64,000 bases of DNA from Bacteroidales bacterium (GTDB lineage Bacteria; Bacteroidota; Bacteroidia; Bacteroidales; GWA2-32-17). The DNA is taken from the NCBI GenBank assembly GCA_013314715.1, contig JABUFC010000006.1, positions 17,551 to 81,550 of the forward strand. Reading direction: 5' to 3'. A program made the position numbers and the translations under genes. A model generated the notes under the pieces. The model saw only the letters and a list, made by a program, of their open reading frames with translations. It did no database searches and was not told the DNA's origin. Positions 8,322 through 16,623 of the stretch are shown one piece after another (position 1 is the first letter of the stretch; each line of letters begins with the position of its first letter).

Positions 8322-9311
8322 ATGTATAACATTGGTATTATTGGTGAAGGGAGTTGGGGAACAGCATTATTAAAAATTCTCCAACAAAATGGACATTTTG
8401 TTCATTGGCTTGTTCGTGAAAAAGAAATGCGTGAATATATTACACATAATTATCATAACCCTTATTACTCTAGCGATGTAGAAATTTATATGGATCAATG
8501 TAAAATGTATGAGTCGGTACATGACTTATTAAAAGAATGCAATTTAATTTTTTTAGTTCTTCCTTCTGCATTTACCGAAACGTTACTAATCGAATTGACT
8601 ATAGAAGAAGTAAAAGATAAATATTTTTTTTCCGCAACAAAAGGAATATTACCAGATTCGAGTTTGACAGTTACACAATATTTACAAAAAAAATTATATA
8701 TTTCTGATGAAAACATTGGTTTTATAAGTGGTCCATCGCATGCAGAAGAAATTGCTCGTGAACGGTTGACGTATTTAACCATTATGTCAAAAAATAATGA
8801 ATTGGCTCTTAATGTTTCTGCATTGATGGCTAACAGATATATTACTACAAAAGTTAATTCAGATGTTTTAGGGGCAGAATATGCAACAGCAATTAAAAAT
8901 ATTATGGCGATAGCTTCGGGAATTGCTCATGGCTTAGGATATGGCGATAATTTTATTGCTGTTTTGGTATCGAATGCATTAAAAGAGATGGAACGGTTTA
9001 TTTCTAAACTTGTTCCATATAGCAGAAATATAAATGATTATGTTTATTTGGGCGATTTACTTGTTACATGCTATTCGCAGTTTAGCCGCAACAGAACACT
9101 TGGTATCATGTTAGGAAAGGGTTATTCTGTAAAAGCAGCCCAACTCGAAATGAATATGATAGCCGAAGGTTATTTTGCTGTTAAAAGTATAATAGAAATA
9201 GCTAAAACATTTCAAATTGAAATGCCCATATGCCAGGCTGTATATCATATTTTATATGAACGTTATTCCCCCTCTGTTGAAATGCGATTATTAACCGATA
9301 AATTATATTAA
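8322..9311 (+). CDS. gpsA: NAD(P)-dependent glycerol-3-phosphate dehydrogenase
   Basis: A 329-residue cytoplasmic enzyme reducing dihydroxyacetone phosphate to sn-glycerol 3-phosphate for phospholipid synthesis. The Rossmann motif IGEGSWGTALLKIL opens the protein, SATKGI and SGPSHAEEIA lie in the middle, and the catalytic-domain segment EYATAIKNIMAIASGI with GYGDN follows. The glycine signature has GEGSWG where many homologues have GxGxWG, which is within family variation. It is followed by pgi after 3 bases, so the two are probably cotranscribed. Confidence 0.93.
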   Translation: MYNIGIIGEGSWGTALLKILQQNGHFVHWLVREKEMREYITHNYHNPYYSSDVEIYMDQCKMYESVHDLLKECNLIFLVLPSAFTETLLIELTIEEVKDKYFFSATKGILPDSSLTVTQYLQKKLYISDENIGFISGPSHAEEIARERLTYLTIMSKNNELALNVSALMANRYITTKVNSDVLGAEYATAIKNIMAIASGIAHGLGYGDNFIAVLVSNALKEMERFISKLVPYSRNINDYVYLGDLLVTCYSQFSRNRTLGIMLGKGYSVKAAQLEMNMIAEGYFAVKSIIEIAKTFQIEMPICQAVYHILYERYSPSVEMRLLTDKLY

Positions 9312-9314
9312 AAT

Positions 9315-10676
9315 ATGGAAATGATTGATTTAAACACCGATTTTGTATATTCATTTATTTCGAAAGATAAAATTAATGAACGTAAAGATGAAGCATACCA
9401 ACATTTATTAGCATTAAAAAATAAAACTGGAAAAGGCAACGATTTTTTAGGTTGGGTCGATTTACCAGAAAATATAAGCCATGATGAACTTAAAAAAATA
9501 GAAACAGTTGCAAATGAATTAAGAAAAAAAATAGATATATTGGTAGTAGTCGGAATTGGTGGTTCATACTTAGGGGCACGTGCGGTTATCGAAATGTTAT
9601 ATCATAATTTTAATAATCTTTTGCCTAATCGAAAAAATCCTATTATTTTATATGCAGGCCAAAATATGGGCGAAGATTACCTTTATCAGTTACTTGAAAT
9701 TTTAAATGATTATGAATATGGTATAGCTGTTATATCTAAATCGGGAACTACTACAGAACCGGCTATTGCATTTAGATTATTAAAACATCATATCGAAAAT
9801 AAATACGGTAAAGAAGAAGCACGAAAGCGTATTGTTGCTATTACCGACAAAGAAAAAGGCGTGTTACTAGAACTGGCCAAATCGGAGAACTACGAACGCT
9901 TCGAAATTCCTGATGATGTTGGTGGACGTTATTCAGTTTTAACCGCTGTTGGTTTATTCCCTATTGCAGTAGCTGGAGGCAACATTTTTGAACTTATCAA
10001 TGGTGCTAAACATATGCGAAATTATATTTTTAGAATACCTGCCGACGAAAATCCTGCTGTTCAATATGCTTTGGCACGAAATGCATTATATAACGAAGGA
10101 AAATTTGTAGAAATAATGGTAAGCTATACACCACGTATGCACTATTTTATGGAATGGTGGAAACAGTTATATGGAGAAAGCGAAGGAAAAGATGGGAAAG
10201 GAATATTTCCTGCAGCTGTCGATTATACTACTGATTTACACTCATTAGGTCAATATGTACAAGATGGAAAACGTATTTTGTTTGAAACTGTTTTAGCTGT
10301 TAAGCAACCTTTGAATCATTTAGCTATTCCACACGACCCAAGTAATAGCGATAAATTGAATTTTATTAGTTATAAACGAATTAGCTATGTAAATGATATG
10401 GCTCGTTTAGGAACTTTGCTTGCTCATATGGATGGGAACGTGCCTAATATTTTAATTGAAATACCTGCTATTAACGAAACAACTATTGGACAAATGATTT
10501 ATTTTTTCGAAATAGCTTGTGGAATAAGCGGATATTTGTTGGGTGTAAATCCGTTTGATCAGCCAGGAGTTGAAGCATATAAAAAGAATATGTTTGCATT
10601 GATGCAAAAACCAGGAATGGAACAAGAATCAAAAGCTATTCAGCAGCGAATAGAACAATTATTTAATGAGAATTAA
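9315..10676 (+). CDS. pgi: Glucose-6-phosphate isomerase
   Basis: A 453-residue glycolytic isomerase of the shorter type found in Bacteroidota and Firmicutes. Sugar-isomerase motifs are visible: GIGGSYLGARAVIEM (about 80-94), ISKSGTTTEPAIAFR (about 145-159), DVGGRYSVLTAVGLFP, the active-site ESEGKDGKG, and QYVQDGKR. The ATG at 9315 is used, although a second ATG two codons later is possible. The stop overlaps the start of the next gene by 11 bases, so gpsA, pgi and the DMT transporter form one operon. Confidence 0.95.
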   Translation: MEMIDLNTDFVYSFISKDKINERKDEAYQHLLALKNKTGKGNDFLGWVDLPENISHDELKKIETVANELRKKIDILVVVGIGGSYLGARAVIEMLYHNFNNLLPNRKNPIILYAGQNMGEDYLYQLLEILNDYEYGIAVISKSGTTTEPAIAFRLLKHHIENKYGKEEARKRIVAITDKEKGVLLELAKSENYERFEIPDDVGGRYSVLTAVGLFPIAVAGGNIFELINGAKHMRNYIFRIPADENPAVQYALARNALYNEGKFVEIMVSYTPRMHYFMEWWKQLYGESEGKDGKGIFPAAVDYTTDLHSLGQYVQDGKRILFETVLAVKQPLNHLAIPHDPSNSDKLNFISYKRISYVNDMARLGTLLAHMDGNVPNILIEIPAINETTIGQMIYFFEIACGISGYLLGVNPFDQPGVEAYKKNMFALMQKPGMEQESKAIQQRIEQLFNEN

Positions 10677-11562
10677 AACGATAAAACCTACTACAATTGG
10701 TTATTTTTTAGCCACTGCTACAACTATAACAGCTGTAAATACATATTTTACCAGTAAATTTATTCTAAACAAATCTACTTTATTCCAATTTGGAATTTTA
10801 TGGTATGGTTTTGGATTGTTATATAATTTTCTTTTTCAGTTATTTACCAATAAATTAAGCCTATATAACTTATCTAAAAAACAGATTCTTATTTTATTAC
10901 TTTTTTTGTTCTTAGAAACGCTTTCTACCTCTTCATTTTTTTATGCTATTCAATTAATGGAAAATCCAGCTATGGTGTCATTTATTGGAAACTTAACCCC
11001 TGCGCTGGTAACTTTATTCGGTATAATTATTTTAAAAGAGCATTTTACACGTTTCGAGTTGATAGGTGTATTATTAACTATAATTGGTTCATTTTTAGTA
11101 AGTTTTCGGTGGCAACTCGATTGGTCACATCTTTTTATTAAAGGAAGCGGGTATGTTTATTTAACCGTTTTAGCAGTTTCTATTAATACAATTTGGGTAA
11201 AAAAACATATTGATACCGTTCATCCTTCATTATTAAGTACTGGCCGAGTGGTGGCGTTACTATTATTTTCTATTTTATTTTTATACATTAATAAACAACC
11301 TTTACTTTTTAGTAAAAGTTTACTTTTTTTAGCTGCTTATGGTTCGTTTGTGGGTCCGTTTTTAGGTTCGCTGTTGGGATACTATGCATTAAAATACATT
11401 CCAGCATCAAGGTCAATTTTAATTCAATCAGTTAAAAGCTTTCTTATTTTATTAACGGCTTATTGGTTACTTAATCTTTTACCACTAACAATACAAATGG
11501 TTGGGGGATGTTTAACTGTATTGGGAGTAATTATTATTACAGGTAAACCTAAAAAGATATAG
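10666..11562 (+). CDS. DMT-superfamily (EamA) transporter
   Basis: A 298-residue integral membrane protein with about ten hydrophobic segments in two repeats, the standard architecture of EamA drug/metabolite transporters. The first repeat contains MENPAMVSFIGNLTPALVTLFG, split here as the diagnostic NPAMVSFIGNLTPALV; the second contains KYIPASRSILIQSVKSF, which is the equivalent helix. Substrate unknown; family members export amino acids, nucleosides or other small metabolites. It overlaps pgi by 11 bases but this gives no clear clue to substrate. Confidence 0.85.
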   Translation: MRIKTIKPTTIGYFLATATTITAVNTYFTSKFILNKSTLFQFGILWYGFGLLYNFLFQLFTNKLSLYNLSKKQILILLLFLFLETLSTSSFFYAIQLMENPAMVSFIGNLTPALVTLFGIIILKEHFTRFELIGVLLTIIGSFLVSFRWQLDWSHLFIKGSGYVYLTVLAVSINTIWVKKHIDTVHPSLLSTGRVVALLLFSILFLYINKQPLLFSKSLLFLAAYGSFVGPFLGSLLGYYALKYIPASRSILIQSVKSFLILLTAYWLLNLLPLTIQMVGGCLTVLGVIIITGKPKKI

Positions 11563-11627
11563 CAAAGATTTTTATTCCTGTTATTTTTTTTTGATGAAAA
11601 AATATTTAGATTTGTCCATATATAACT

Positions 11628-12215
11628 ATGAATATTTCGGCAGTGATTATTGCAGGAGGTAAAAGCCTCAGATTAAATGGAATCAACAAATCTTATATTG
11701 TTGTAAAAGGTAGAACTATTGTTGAATGGCAGAGAGAAGCGATTCAAGGGCTTTTTCCATTTGTTTTTACTGTTGCCCATTATCCTATTATGCCCGATTG
11801 GCCTAATTTCGAAGATGAGTTTCAGAAAATAGGACCTATTGCAGGCATATATACCGCTTTAAAGCAAGCTAAAACCGATTATATTTTTGCTTTTTCGTGC
11901 GATATGCCATTTTTAAATCGTCAGTTAATATTAGCTATGATAAAAAAAATAAAGAATGACTCTGACGAAGTTGTTGTCCCAAAACACTTTCATGGTATTG
12001 AACCATTACACGCTATTTACAAAAAATCGGTTTTACCCATCATTGAGCAACAAATTAATATACAAAAATACCAAATCAGAGCTTTTTTTGATAAGGTTAA
12101 GGTTTCTTATTTCGATATTGAGTCTAATGGCTTCAATAACGAATATTTTTTTAATATAAATTATCCTGAAGATATCTTAAAAGCAAATGAATATGCAACA
12201 AGAATTAAGCCTTGA
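11628..12215 (+). CDS. mobA: Molybdenum cofactor guanylyltransferase
   Basis: A 195-residue nucleotidyltransferase-fold protein attaching GMP to molybdopterin to make the MGD cofactor used by formate dehydrogenases. The N-terminal VIIAGGKSLRLNGINK is the GTP-binding loop with its Lys, GPIAGIYTALKQ is the second conserved segment, and FSCDMPFL carries the metal-binding Asp. It overlaps the NuoE-like gene by 29 bases and so is the first gene of the formate dehydrogenase operon. A TAGATTTG box at 11607-11614 could be its -7 element, but no well-spaced -33 is visible. Confidence 0.9.
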   Translation: MNISAVIIAGGKSLRLNGINKSYIVVKGRTIVEWQREAIQGLFPFVFTVAHYPIMPDWPNFEDEFQKIGPIAGIYTALKQAKTDYIFAFSCDMPFLNRQLILAMIKKIKNDSDEVVVPKHFHGIEPLHAIYKKSVLPIIEQQINIQKYQIRAFFDKVKVSYFDIESNGFNNEYFFNINYPEDILKANEYATRIKP

Positions 12216-12663
12216 AAAAATAGTGGAAATACTTCGATCATTTCCGCCTCAACGCGAACATTTACTTAAAGCAATGCATGCTTTGCAAAATGCGCACCCT
12301 CAACATTATTTGAGTGAACTTTGTTTGATTGAAGCAGCAAAATATTTTAAACTAACCAAAGGACAGATATATGGCATTGCCTCTTATTATACGATGTTTA
12401 GTTTAAAACCTCGAGGCAAGTATATAATTCGTTTATGTAAATCGCCGGTATGTCATGCTATGGGAAGCCATAGTTTATTCGATTATTTCGAAAAAGAATA
12501 TGGCATAAAACCCTATGAAACCACGAATGACGGTCTATTTACTCTCGAAGCAAGCGAATGTTTAGGCCGTTGCGGTAAGGCTCCATCTATGATGATTAAC
12601 GAACATGTATATACTGAGTTAACTATTGATAAAATCAAAGAAATAATAAGCAATTTAAAATAA
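12187..12663 (+). CDS. NuoE-like [2Fe-2S] subunit of NAD-linked formate dehydrogenase
   Basis: A 158-residue thioredoxin-fold ferredoxin related to NuoE/HydA-gamma/FdsG. The four cluster ligands are at C84 and C89 (LCKSPVCHAMG) and C125 and C129 (ECLGRCGKAP), the usual C-x4-C and C-x3-C spacing. The N-terminal helical part contains YLSELCLIEAAKYF and GIASYYTMF. Two in-frame ATGs (12187 and 12193) are possible, both inside the end of mobA. It passes electrons between the NuoF-like flavoprotein and FdhA in a soluble complex. Hydrogenase-associated NuoE homologues look similar, but the neighbour here is clearly a formate dehydrogenase. Confidence 0.88.
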   Translation: MNMQQELSLEKIVEILRSFPPQREHLLKAMHALQNAHPQHYLSELCLIEAAKYFKLTKGQIYGIASYYTMFSLKPRGKYIIRLCKSPVCHAMGSHSLFDYFEKEYGIKPYETTNDGLFTLEASECLGRCGKAPSMMINEHVYTELTIDKIKEIISNLK

Positions 12664-12670
12664 CAAAGTT

Positions 12671-13906
12671 ATGAATATAACTGCACCCTTAATAGCACTC
12701 CGTAGAATGGGAAAAGTAAGCCCGCATTCTATTGATGATTTTATAGCCAATCAGGGATTTGAAGGCTTTAAAAAAGCATTACACATATCTCCATCGGAAG
12801 TAATTGCTGAAGTTGAAAAATCGGGACTTCGAGGGCGTGGGGGAGCGGGTTTTCCTACGTCTATGAAGCAACAATTTACAGCTACTTCTTGCTCAACATG
12901 CACAACCCGCTATATTGTTTGCAATGCCGACGAAGGTGAACCCGGTACATTTAAAGATAGAATGATCATGGAAACCGATCCCTTTGTCTTAATCGAAGGC
13001 ATGATGATTGCTGGTTATGCAATTGGGGCTCATTATGGTTATATTTATATTCGAGGCGAATACGAAAGTTCAATTCAGAATTTGAGTAATGCAATTAAAC
13101 AAGCATACGAAAAAGGTTTTTTAGGTAAAAATATCTTAGGAAGCAGTTTTTCGTTCGAAATGGACATTTTTCTAGGAGCTGGATCGTATCTTTGTGGCGA
13201 AGAACTTACCTTAATAGAATCACTTGAGGGCAAAAGAGGGTACCCTCGTATAAAACCACCATTCCCTGCCGAAAAAGGATTATGGGGATTGCCCACTTTA
13301 GTTAATAATGTCGAAACGTTCGCCCATTTACCCTTTATTCTCGAAAAAGGTTACGAACAATATGCTTCAATTGGTACGGCTGAATCGAAAGGAACCAAGT
13401 TGTTTTGTGTGAGCGGAAAAGTGAAAAAAAGTGGAGTTTTTGAGCTGCCATTAGGAGTTACATTACGATCGTTGATTTTCGATACTGCAGGTGGTATGAA
13501 AGATGGTTATCAATTTAAAGGAGCATTGTTAGGTGGTGCTGCTGGTACATTTGTCGACGAAACGATGCTCGATGTGCCCTTAGCATACGAAACATTAAAA
13601 CAAAAAGGTGCTACGTTAGGCTCTGGTGCTGTTATCGTTGTTGACAACAAAACCAATATGAAAGAAATGATGCAATCAATTCTTTCGTTTTTCAAACACG
13701 AATCGTGTGGTAAATGTGTACCTTGCCGAATAGGGACTACGCTTTTATACAATAAAATACACCAAACCACACTTAACGAAGAAGATTTAAATTGGATGCT
13801 CGAACAAGCACTTTATATGCAACGTAATTCACTTTGTCCTTTGGGACAAAGTCCTATTTTACCTATTAAATCAGTGTTAACTTATTTTAAAACGGAATTG
13901 CTATGA
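12671..13906 (+). CDS. NuoF-like NAD- and FMN-binding subunit of formate dehydrogenase
   Basis: A 411-residue flavoprotein of the NuoF/FdsB/HydB family that exchanges electrons with NAD(H). Visible motifs are the NADH-binding glycine loop GLRGRGGAGFPT (about 51-62), the FMN site NADEGEPGTFKDR (about 84-96), GAGSYLCGEELTLIESLEG, and the [4Fe-4S] ligands C346, C349 and C352 (SCGKCVPC) with C389 in the LCPLGQS segment. It lacks the N-terminal thioredoxin-like domain that FdsB and HydB fusions carry; that function is in the separate upstream gene. A short Cys-containing insert (TSCSTCTTR) sits before the FMN motif. The last 4 bases overlap the fdhA start. Confidence 0.93.
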   Translation: MNITAPLIALRRMGKVSPHSIDDFIANQGFEGFKKALHISPSEVIAEVEKSGLRGRGGAGFPTSMKQQFTATSCSTCTTRYIVCNADEGEPGTFKDRMIMETDPFVLIEGMMIAGYAIGAHYGYIYIRGEYESSIQNLSNAIKQAYEKGFLGKNILGSSFSFEMDIFLGAGSYLCGEELTLIESLEGKRGYPRIKPPFPAEKGLWGLPTLVNNVETFAHLPFILEKGYEQYASIGTAESKGTKLFCVSGKVKKSGVFELPLGVTLRSLIFDTAGGMKDGYQFKGALLGGAAGTFVDETMLDVPLAYETLKQKGATLGSGAVIVVDNKTNMKEMMQSILSFFKHESCGKCVPCRIGTTLLYNKIHQTTLNEEDLNWMLEQALYMQRNSLCPLGQSPILPIKSVLTYFKTELL

Positions 13907-16623
13907 GTAAAGTGAAAATAACCATTGATAATAAGCCAATAGAAGTAAACGAAGGTGCAAATTTGCTCCAAACAGCACGCGAAAATGGTATCAACATACC
14001 GGGCTTATGTTTTCATCATCGTTTAAGTCCTACGGGGGCTTGCCGATTATGTGTCGTAAAAATTGAAGGACAAAATGGGCTTGTAATGGCTTGTACTGTT
14101 CAAGTAAAAGATGGAATGAAAATTACGGCTTTTGATGAAGAGCTAGAGCAAAATCGAAAACATACCTTAGCTTATCTCTTAGCAGAGCATAACGAAGAAT
14201 ACGATGCTACGTATTTTGATGAAATGTTGCCACTTATCGAACGTTATGGATTGCAACATATAGATAATAGACCGATAAAATCCTTTTGGCAAAATATTCC
14301 AAGAATTGTAGATGATACATCACCTGTTTTAACCTATGATTCGTCGAAATGTATTAAATGTTTTCGTTGTATTAAGGCTTGCGAAGAGATACAAGGCAAG
14401 GGTGTACTGAGTTTTGCCGATAGAGGTATCACTAAATATATTGTAGCCGGCTTTAGTAAATGGGGGGATTCCGAATGCGATGGTTGTGGCGAATGTATTC
14501 AGCTTTGTCCAACAGGAGCCATAGTTGAGAAACCTAATCGAAATAAAGTTAATGTCAATTCGATAGAAAATAAAGTTACAACAACTTGTCCGTATTGTGG
14601 TGTCGGTTGCCAGACTGAAGTATGGACAAAGAACAACGAAATTGTTCGTGTCAATGGTGTAGAAGGAGTATTGCCTAACGATGGTCGTCTATGCGTTAAA
14701 GGTCGCTTTGGTTATCAGTATGCAAATAATAAAAAACGTTTAACCCATCCGCTCATTAAGCGAAATGGAACATTTGTGCAAGTATCGTGGGATGAAGCAT
14801 TGAATTATGTTGCAATGCGTTTTAACGATATTAAACAAAAGTATGGCAATAAAGCGTTGGCAGGTTATAGCTCAGCAAAATGCACTAACGAAGAAAATTA
14901 TATTTTTCAAAAGTTTATACGTATAGCTTTTGGCAATAATAATGTAGATTATTGTACGCGTCTTTGTCATGCTTCTACGGTTACAGCTATGATTAAATCG
15001 TTAGGCGATGGTGCAGCTAGCAATTCGATTCAAGATTTTGAAACAACCGATTGCCTTATCGTTATAGGAAATAATATTATCGAAACCCATCCTATTACGG
15101 CAACTTATGTTAAACGTGGCAAAGCCAAAGGTCAAAAAATAATTGTAATAGATCCCAAATGGACACCTTTGGTAAAATATGCAGACATATTTTTACAGCC
15201 ACGTTTAGCTACAGATGTGGCTTTGCTCAATGCAATGATGTACGTAATCATTACAGAAAAGCTATACGATAGCACCTTTATTGAACAACGCATTGAAGGA
15301 GGCTTTGAAGCATTTGAGCAATTAAAAAAGGTGGTAATGCAATATTCGCCCGAAATAGCCGAACAAATTACCGGTGTTGCCAAAGATAAAATTGTAGCAG
15401 CAGCTCGTATGTATGCTCAAGCTCCTACAGCGATGATTGCAACAGGAATGGGCATGAGTCAGCAAACAGTAGGTACCAATAATGTTTTTGCGTTAATAAA
15501 CATGTGTTTAATTGCAGGTAAAATTGGTCGTGAGCGTTGTGGAATTGACCCACCACGTGGGCAGAACAATGTTCAGGGTGCTACCGATGTCGGTGCAAGC
15601 CCTGTATTTTATCCCGGTTATATTCCTGTTAGTAATCATGAAAACCGTAAGCGTGTTGCTCAGTTGTGGAATGTTCCCTTTGAAAGCCTCGATGCACAAA
15701 ATGGATTGACAACACTCGAGATAATGGATGCCGCACATAGTGGGCAAGTTAAAGCGATGTATATTATGGGCGAAAACCCTGTCATTACCGATCCCAATCA
15801 ATTACATACCATCGAAGCACTGCAAAACCTTGAATTTTTGGTAGTGCAAGATATTTTTGAAACAGAAACAACTCCTTATGCCGATGTTATTTTGCCTGCT
15901 GCTTCGTTGTTTGAGAAAAATGGCACTGTGGTAAATAGCGACCGACGAACTTTACGTATACGTAAAGCCATCGATTCACCAGGCGAGGCTATGCCCGATT
16001 GGTGGATAACCCTCGAAATCGCTAAACGAATGAATGTGAACTTAGGAACCTATGAAAACGAAGAACAGATTTTTGAAGAAATACGCTTGGCAGCACCCAT
16101 TTTTAGAGGCATAAGTTATAAGCGAATTGAAAAGGAAGGTATTCAATGGCCTTGTTACCATGAACACGATTCGGGAACTTCGACGCTTTATCTCGAAAAA
16201 TTTAATACAGCAAGTGGAAAAGCTAAAATATTCCCAGTAGAATACACCGAACAAAACGAAAAGCCTAGTGCAGAGTACCCTCTAGTTATGAATTCTGGAC
16301 GCTTATTGTTTCAATATCACTCAGCTACGATGTCGCGTAAAAGCGATGTGCTTAATTCATTTGCTAATGAGTCGTTTATTATTATTCATCCCCAAGATGC
16401 TATAAAGTATGGTATAAAGCAAGGCGATAAAGTAAAAGTTATATCTCCCCGTGGGACTATTGTTACTTATGCACGCGTAAATGACGAAGTATTGGTTGGC
16501 GAAACATTTATGCCTTGGCATTTTCATGAATCGGCTGTTAATGCTCTCACGCGTAACGAACGCGACCCGATGTCGAAAATAGCACCTTTTAAATATTCGG
16601 TCGTTCGTATTGAGAAGGCTTAG
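13903..16623 (+). CDS. fdhA: Formate dehydrogenase alpha subunit, cysteine type, NAD-linked
   Basis: A 906-residue bis-MGD enzyme oxidising formate or reducing CO2. Order of domains: an N-terminal [2Fe-2S] domain (C36, C47, C50, C64), two [4Fe-4S] sites (C150, C153, C156, C160 and C192, C195, C198, C202), then the Mo domain with its own cluster starting CPYCGVGC (229-236). The active-site segment YCTRLCHAS has Cys355 where selenoenzymes have Sec, followed by His356. GQNNVQGATDVG and the C-terminal cofactor domain are intact. Unusually, the His-Cys3 [4Fe-4S] site after the [2Fe-2S] domain keeps only the His (H96); the three Cys positions are Tyr100, Thr103 and Leu109. Catalysis should be unaffected but the electron path may be altered. 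No fdhD is in the window. Confidence 0.93.
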   Translation: MSKVKITIDNKPIEVNEGANLLQTARENGINIPGLCFHHRLSPTGACRLCVVKIEGQNGLVMACTVQVKDGMKITAFDEELEQNRKHTLAYLLAEHNEEYDATYFDEMLPLIERYGLQHIDNRPIKSFWQNIPRIVDDTSPVLTYDSSKCIKCFRCIKACEEIQGKGVLSFADRGITKYIVAGFSKWGDSECDGCGECIQLCPTGAIVEKPNRNKVNVNSIENKVTTTCPYCGVGCQTEVWTKNNEIVRVNGVEGVLPNDGRLCVKGRFGYQYANNKKRLTHPLIKRNGTFVQVSWDEALNYVAMRFNDIKQKYGNKALAGYSSAKCTNEENYIFQKFIRIAFGNNNVDYCTRLCHASTVTAMIKSLGDGAASNSIQDFETTDCLIVIGNNIIETHPITATYVKRGKAKGQKIIVIDPKWTPLVKYADIFLQPRLATDVALLNAMMYVIITEKLYDSTFIEQRIEGGFEAFEQLKKVVMQYSPEIAEQITGVAKDKIVAAARMYAQAPTAMIATGMGMSQQTVGTNNVFALINMCLIAGKIGRERCGIDPPRGQNNVQGATDVGASPVFYPGYIPVSNHENRKRVAQLWNVPFESLDAQNGLTTLEIMDAAHSGQVKAMYIMGENPVITDPNQLHTIEALQNLEFLVVQDIFETETTPYADVILPAASLFEKNGTVVNSDRRTLRIRKAIDSPGEAMPDWWITLEIAKRMNVNLGTYENEEQIFEEIRLAAPIFRGISYKRIEKEGIQWPCYHEHDSGTSTLYLEKFNTASGKAKIFPVEYTEQNEKPSAEYPLVMNSGRLLFQYHSATMSRKSDVLNSFANESFIIIHPQDAIKYGIKQGDKVKVISPRGTIVTYARVNDEVLVGETFMPWHFHESAVNALTRNERDPMSKIAPFKYSVVRIEKA

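Noticed and set aside
14938..14976. Selenocysteine at the FdhA active site
   Set aside because: The codon at the position is TGT (Cys355), not TGA, so no selenium insertion is needed.
15508..15801. Minus-strand 97-codon frame inside fdhA
   Set aside because: Fully inside a highly conserved enzyme gene on the other strand; a shadow.
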